Of a stretch of 64,000 bases of DNA, positions 60,153 to 64,000 are shown piece by piece. The stretch comes from SZUA-368 sp028533045 (GTDB lineage: Bacteria; Spirochaetota; Spirochaetia; DSM-2461). Under the pieces are notes generated by a model that was given only the letters and a program-made list of their open reading frames with translations, ran no database searches and was not told where the DNA came from. The stretch lies in the NCBI GenBank assembly GCA_050031985.1, contig JBNAIG010000008.1, positions 62,001 through 126,000 on the forward strand, read 5' to 3'. Every line of letters starts with the position of its first letter. Within the stretch, counting starts at the first letter, position 1. A program made the position numbers and the translations under genes.

Positions 60153-61574
60153 TTGAAAAGCATGATAAATAATCGTAAAGTAACAATCCTCTTAATAGGC
60201 CTTTTATCCCTGGCAATGGCAGCTCCTGTGTGGAGTGAAACGGACAGCTGGTACGATACGGCCCACGCCCTTCAGGAAGCCTTCCGAAGTGTCTCTTCCG
60301 ACGTACTACCCGTCGTAGTGGAAATTGACGTGACCCAATATGTCGAACGGAGAAACACCCAGTTTACCATGGAGCAGTTCTTCTTTGGCATACCTCAAAA
60401 CCAGGAGGGTGAGCCAGAGACACAAACCTTTGAACAACAGTCTCTCGGTTCGGGAGTTATAGTTGAGCAAAGAGGAAAAAACGTCTATATCCTTACCAAT
60501 AACCATGTAGTCGGGGAAGCCGATGAAATTACCATTACCCTCTATGACGGCCGAAGTTATGAGGCAGAACTGGTGGGTAAGGACCCGAATAAGGACTTGG
60601 CTCTTATCTCTATAGAGACAACTGAACGAATTCCCGTGGCCAATCTGGGCAATTCCAATGACCTCCAGGTAGGGGATTGGGTTCTTGCAGTGGGTAACCC
60701 AATGGGATTTGAATCTACCGTAACCCAGGGGATTATCAGTGCCAAGAGCCGTAGGGAAGGTCCGGACAATACGGGCTTTACCGATTACCTCCAAACCGAT
60801 GCTGCCATCAACCAGGGAAACTCCGGCGGCGCCCTTGTTAACCTTGACGGGGAAGTCGTGGGAATCAACACCTGGATTGTTTCTCAAACGGGAGGAAGCA
60901 TAGGTCTGGGCTTTGCCATTCCCATTAACAACGCCAAGAAAGCCATCGACGACTTCATTACTAAGGGCAATGTGGAGTACGGTTGGCTCGGAGTACATAT
61001 GGGAACTCTTTCGGAGAACCTTGCGGAAAGCATGGACCTCGTTGGTGAAGAGGGAGCCTTTGTCTTTAATATCTATCAGGACTCCCCCGCCATGGAAGGC
61101 GGTCTCCAACCGGGCGACCTCATTACCACCGTAGACGGACAGGCTATCGAAACCAGCAATGACCTTATCAATATTATTGCCAACGACAACCCCGGAACGG
61201 AAGTAGAAGTAAGCTATTTAAGAGACGGGAATGAATATGACACGGAAATTATATTGGGCATCCGGAAGGAAGAGACTTCCGAAGGAACTAAGATTACTCT
61301 TTGGCCGGGATTCTCAGTAGCCGAACTGACCGCCGACATGAAGGAGCAAATGGGACTAAGCCGGAACTCGGGCAACCTGATTATTGCCAACGTAACCGAA
61401 GACAGCAAAGCTGCCGCACTGGGTCTTCAGAACGGAGATATTATAAAGACGATAAACAGAAAAGCTCCCCGTAACATGGAAGACTTCTATGAAGCGATTA
61501 ACAGGGCGGATGAACTGGATATTCGTGTGAATAGAAGGGGATACGACTTCGACTATACTCTCTCTTTGTACTAA
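60153..61574 (+). CDS. HtrA/DegP-family serine protease
   Basis: Periplasmic protease/chaperone of 473 residues for damaged envelope proteins. The signal peptide is TILLIGLLSLAMAAPVWS. The trypsin-like domain shows the triad His118 (LTNNHVVGEADE), Asp148 (DPNKDLALI) and Ser224 (NQGNSGGALV). Two PDZ domains follow (about 268-365, with GWLGVHMGTLSENLAESM; and about 375-470, with VTEDSKAAALGLQNGDIIK). Start is TTG 60153, 7 bases after GGAGG; ATG 60162 is an alternative. The regulatory loop LA (about 62-95) is Gln/Glu-rich. Confidence 0.92.
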   Translation: MKSMINNRKVTILLIGLLSLAMAAPVWSETDSWYDTAHALQEAFRSVSSDVLPVVVEIDVTQYVERRNTQFTMEQFFFGIPQNQEGEPETQTFEQQSLGSGVIVEQRGKNVYILTNNHVVGEADEITITLYDGRSYEAELVGKDPNKDLALISIETTERIPVANLGNSNDLQVGDWVLAVGNPMGFESTVTQGIISAKSRREGPDNTGFTDYLQTDAAINQGNSGGALVNLDGEVVGINTWIVSQTGGSIGLGFAIPINNAKKAIDDFITKGNVEYGWLGVHMGTLSENLAESMDLVGEEGAFVFNIYQDSPAMEGGLQPGDLITTVDGQAIETSNDLINIIANDNPGTEVEVSYLRDGNEYDTEIILGIRKEETSEGTKITLWPGFSVAELTADMKEQMGLSRNSGNLIIANVTEDSKAAALGLQNGDIIKTINRKAPRNMEDFYEAINRADELDIRVNRRGYDFDYTLSLY

Positions 61575-61605
61575 AAGAAGTCGATTCTCTTTTTTAATAT
61601 AGATG

Positions 61606-61636
61606 GCCCCGCCTCCCCCTGGCGGGGCTTTTTTTA
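61606..61636 (+). terminator. Terminator of HtrA gene
   Basis: GCCCCGCC (61606-61613) and GGCGGGGC (61621-61628) form a perfect 8-bp stem, followed by seven T residues. It lies 31 bp after the htrA stop and directly before the end of the convergent zwf. Confidence 0.9.
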
Positions 61637-62908
61637 TTAATCCCTTGGGAAAGGAGTCTTACCTTTGCGGTATAGGAAGGGCTCGCCCCCCTCAAGGAAC
61701 GGTTCCAGAGCCTTCCAGCTCAACTCCGTTTCATCGGCACTGACAAAAAGAGTTCGGTCTCCGTTAATCGCATCGAGCAGGAGCTTCTGATAAGCCTCGG
61801 GAATATCCCCTTCGTAGGACTGACGGAGGGAGAAGTTCATCTTGCTTCGGCCAATCTCAAGGTTAATACCGGGAACCTTACCGGCCACATCAAGCATAAT
61901 GCCCTCGTTAGGCTGTACGGTAATAATGATTCGGTTATGGGCAATTTCCCCTTCGCTGTTAAAAAGCAGGCGGGGAATATTTTTGAAAGTTACCACAATA
62001 CGGGTTTCCGTACGAGAAGCAGCTTTGGCGGTTCGCATAATAATGGGAACACCGGACCAACGGAAATTCTCGATGCGCGCTTTCACTTCGGCAGCTGTAT
62101 CGGTAGTTGAGTCCGGGTCAACACCCTTCTCCAGCCGGTACCCTTCATACTGGCCCTTGCTGCATTTATCAATTTTTAAGGACTTAAGGATGTCCACTTT
62201 CTGACGGCTGATCTCCTGGGCATCCAAATTCACCGGAGGTTCCATAGTCACCAGACAAAGAAGCTGCATCAGGTGATTCTGAATCATATCCCGCAGGCTT
62301 CCGGCACTATCGTAATAGGCGGCCCGCTCCTCAAGGCCCAACTCTTCATAGCCTTCAATCAGGATAGACTCTACGTAGCGGTTGTTCCAAATCGCCTCAA
62401 AAATAGTGTTGGCAAAACGGAAGACCATAATATTCTGAACCGTTTCTTTAGCCAGGTAGTGGTCATTCCGATAAATCTGTTCTTCCCTAAAGGATTCGGT
62501 CAATTCTGAATTAAGGATGGAGGCTGTCTCAAAGTTATGGCCAAAGGGCTTTTCGATAACAATAAGGGCTTCTTCGCCAAAACCTTCCTTTGCCAGTACG
62601 GCTGCGGTAGAACTGTAAGCCTGGGGGGGAATGGAAAGAAAACAGATAACCCTTTCAAACTCTCCGAACCCATCAAGATATTCTTTGATACCTTCCAAGC
62701 CCTGATGATAATAAAGCCTATCGCTGAATTGACAGTTAGTGGCAAATCGACCGCGAAACTCCTCGTCGGTCAGTTCGCCTCGACCGGATCCGATGATCAT
62801 CGTTTCCTGGTCAATCATTTTACGGCAATATAGGTAATTCAGAGCGGGGATTAGTTTTCTGTGGGAAAGGTCTCCCGTCGCTCCGGCAATAATAATAGCA
62901 CTTTTCAT
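61637..62908 (-). CDS. zwf: Glucose-6-phosphate 1-dehydrogenase
   Basis: Oxidises glucose 6-phosphate to 6-phosphogluconolactone with NAD(P)+, entry to the oxidative pentose phosphate route. The Rossmann start IIAGATGDLSHRKLIPAL is clear. The active site is RNDHYLAKETVQNI where most relatives have RIDHYLGKE; the catalytic His and binding Lys are kept. EKPFGHNFETA is also conserved. At 423 residues it is shorter than the usual 480-500, with a reduced C-terminal domain. GGGAG precedes the ATG. No 6-phosphogluconolactonase or gnd gene is adjacent. Confidence 0.87.
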   Translation of the reverse strand: MKSAIIIAGATGDLSHRKLIPALNYLYCRKMIDQETMIIGSGRGELTDEEFRGRFATNCQFSDRLYYHQGLEGIKEYLDGFGEFERVICFLSIPPQAYSSTAAVLAKEGFGEEALIVIEKPFGHNFETASILNSELTESFREEQIYRNDHYLAKETVQNIMVFRFANTIFEAIWNNRYVESILIEGYEELGLEERAAYYDSAGSLRDMIQNHLMQLLCLVTMEPPVNLDAQEISRQKVDILKSLKIDKCSKGQYEGYRLEKGVDPDSTTDTAAEVKARIENFRWSGVPIIMRTAKAASRTETRIVVTFKNIPRLLFNSEGEIAHNRIIITVQPNEGIMLDVAGKVPGINLEIGRSKMNFSLRQSYEGDIPEAYQKLLLDAINGDRTLFVSADETELSWKALEPFLEGGEPFLYRKGKTPFPRD

Positions 62909-62992
62909 TATGTGTCTCCCTTACCTCAAAGATAATCACTGCCCGCCTTTGGGTCAAGCAACACCTTTCTCATTCCTTTTCCCCAAAATTGC

Positions 62993-63021
62993 TTGTCAGC
63001 TCCCCAAATTGACCTTACTAT
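62993..63021 (+). promoter_or_regulatory. Predicted sigma-70 promoter of GH36 gene
   Basis: TTGTCA (62993-62998) and TACTAT (63016-63021) with 17 bp spacing, each one base off consensus. It is 50 bp before the ATG at 63072. Confidence 0.55.
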
Positions 63022-63071
63022 TACGCATAAGGAGCGGCCCGCTTTCCAGACCGCCCGACGGGAGGATTTCC

Positions 63072-64000
63072 ATGATCAATATTAGCTGTGGAAAATGGCA
63101 GATTATTCTTAAGGCCCAAAAGGAGTCCAAACTGGAAATAGTCCATGCAGGTCCTCTCCTTTCTCATCCGGAAGAAGTGATTAATCACCGCCCCCCCGTC
63201 TTTCCCTGGCTCAATAAAACCGATTGGGCCTACCCGGTTCGGGGAGGGGGAACCTTCCACGAACCGGCGGCCTCCTTTAGCTTCTCCGACGGACAAATCG
63301 GGGCGGATCTTTTCTTCCACTCCCATACCAAAAAAAGCTTTGACGACGGTGCCCTCTGGGAAATATGCCTTAAAGATTCTCACTACCCCTTAGAGATAAT
63401 TCTCCGCTTCCGGACCTGGGACAACTATTCTGTCATGGAAGAATCGGTATTAATAAGAAACAGGGGAGGGGAAGAAATTCACATCAACCAGGCGGCTTCG
63501 GGATTTTTAAGACTGAAGGGCAATGACTTTTGGCTCACCCACCTTGCCGGCTCCTGGGCCAATGAAAACAGACTGATTGAGGAAAAGGTTGAGCGGGGCC
63601 TGAAGATTCTCGATTCACGGGAAGGAGCACGGACTACAAGGCATCAAAATCCCAGCCTCCTGCTTAGCCGGGGTAGAGCTTCAACTGAAACGAGTGGAGA
63701 AGTCTTTGGCCTTTCCCTGGCCTGGGATGGTAACTGGCGCCTTGCCTGTGAAAAAGATGATCAGGGAGATGTGCTGATTCAGGGCGGGATAAACCCGGCC
63801 GGGAGTCAATCGGTTCTACCCGGTGGGACAGAATGGAAATCCCCCCCCCTCATTATGACCTGGTCCGGAGAAGGCCGGGGACCGATTAGCCGCCAACTCC
63901 ACCGTTGGGCGAACGACGTAAAAATGGCCAAAAGGCATGAAGAAGTCCCGGTCCTCCTGAACAGTTGGGAAGGAGCCTACTTCAATGTAAACAGTGATAC
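63072..64000 (+). CDS. Alpha-galactosidase-like GH36 enzyme, 3'-truncated by window edge
   Basis: The frame opens at ATG 63072, 6 bases after GGAGG, and stays open to the window end (309 codons seen of an expected 700 or so). What is visible is the N-terminal beta-supersandwich of GH36 alpha-galactosidases: TFHEPAASFSFSDGQIGADL, RFRTWDNYSVMEESVLIRNR, a long central sheet, then PLIMTWSGEGRGPISRQLHR and VLLNSWEGAYFNVN, which leads into the catalytic barrel. The catalytic Asp residues lie beyond the window. There is no signal peptide, so it probably acts in the cytoplasm on alpha-galactosides. Confidence 0.8.
   Translation, partial: MINISCGKWQIILKAQKESKLEIVHAGPLLSHPEEVINHRPPVFPWLNKTDWAYPVRGGGTFHEPAASFSFSDGQIGADLFFHSHTKKSFDDGALWEICLKDSHYPLEIILRFRTWDNYSVMEESVLIRNRGGEEIHINQAASGFLRLKGNDFWLTHLAGSWANENRLIEEKVERGLKILDSREGARTTRHQNPSLLLSRGRASTETSGEVFGLSLAWDGNWRLACEKDDQGDVLIQGGINPAGSQSVLPGGTEWKSPPLIMTWSGEGRGPISRQLHRWANDVKMAKRHEEVPVLLNSWEGAYFNVNSD

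Noticed and set aside
1..64000. tRNA, rRNA, CRISPR array, transposase or integrase genes
   Set aside because: I found no convincing candidate on either strand while reading; a covariance-model or profile search would be needed to exclude small RNAs.

Overview
The window looks like a chromosomal segment of a free-living, probably marine or sediment spirochaete (Spirochaetota). This is inferred from the mix of genes, not from a marker gene: there is no rRNA or tRNA here. Pointers are the many lipoproteins with relaxed lipoboxes, a GGDEF protein with a 7TM sensor, a chemoreceptor paired with a solute-binding lipoprotein, an alginate lyase of the PL7 type, and cytoplasmic-type GH9 and GH36 glycosidases. 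Base composition is moderate throughout. Genes are tightly packed, with many 1-20 bp overlaps and several GTG, TTG and probably one CTG start.

Left part (1-15.7 kb), mainly cell surface. A complete chaperone-usher cluster of the archaic (Csu/spore-coat-U) type lies on the minus strand in the order pilin, chaperone, usher, tip adhesin. After a dGTPase-like gene and a MinD-like ATPase comes a two-gene unit: an outer-membrane TPR protein with what looks like a dead transglutaminase fold, and a 1472-residue lipoprotein built of about 13 Ig-like repeats.

Middle-left (15.7-29.3 kb). AI-2E/PerM-type and ZIP transporters, a beta-helix lipoprotein, a GH9 enzyme, then a mosaic patch: a PD-(D/E)xK nuclease-like gene, a frameshifted partner gene, and a 32-codon 3' fragment of folD on the opposite strand. 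A three-gene ABC-2 exporter operon follows, with a G9 tract at its start and a palindrome in its probable promoter. Then a diguanylate cyclase, a PL7 alginate lyase, PpnP and a MarC protein.

Centre (29.3-40 kb), the most coherent system. Two divergent units, each behind a sigma-54 (-24/-12) promoter, flank a roughly 500 bp AT-rich control region. Leftward runs an ABC importer (ATPase, two permeases, one NMT1/THI5-type binding protein). Rightward runs preA, dihydropyrimidinase, iron alcohol dehydrogenase, class III aminotransferase and an M20 N-carbamoyl amidase. Together they give uracil/thymine -> dihydropyrimidine -> N-carbamoyl-beta-alanine -> beta-alanine -> malonate semialdehyde -> 3-hydroxypropionate, a nitrogen-scavenging route. 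The binding protein appears circularly permuted: the lobe that normally comes first is at the C-terminus.

Right part (40-64 kb). AraC regulator and DMT exporter, a heptad-repeat membrane protein, a KefG/KefC-type pair, lipoprotein, 2H phosphoesterase, SulP transporter, an IgaA-like five-TM protein (outside its usual enterobacterial home), acyl-ACP thioesterase, an operon joining a fused two-domain solute-binding lipoprotein to a methyl-accepting chemotaxis protein, SNF2 helicase, FolE, PAS histidine kinase, HtrA protease, glucose-6-phosphate dehydrogenase, and the start of a GH36 alpha-galactosidase that runs off the right edge.
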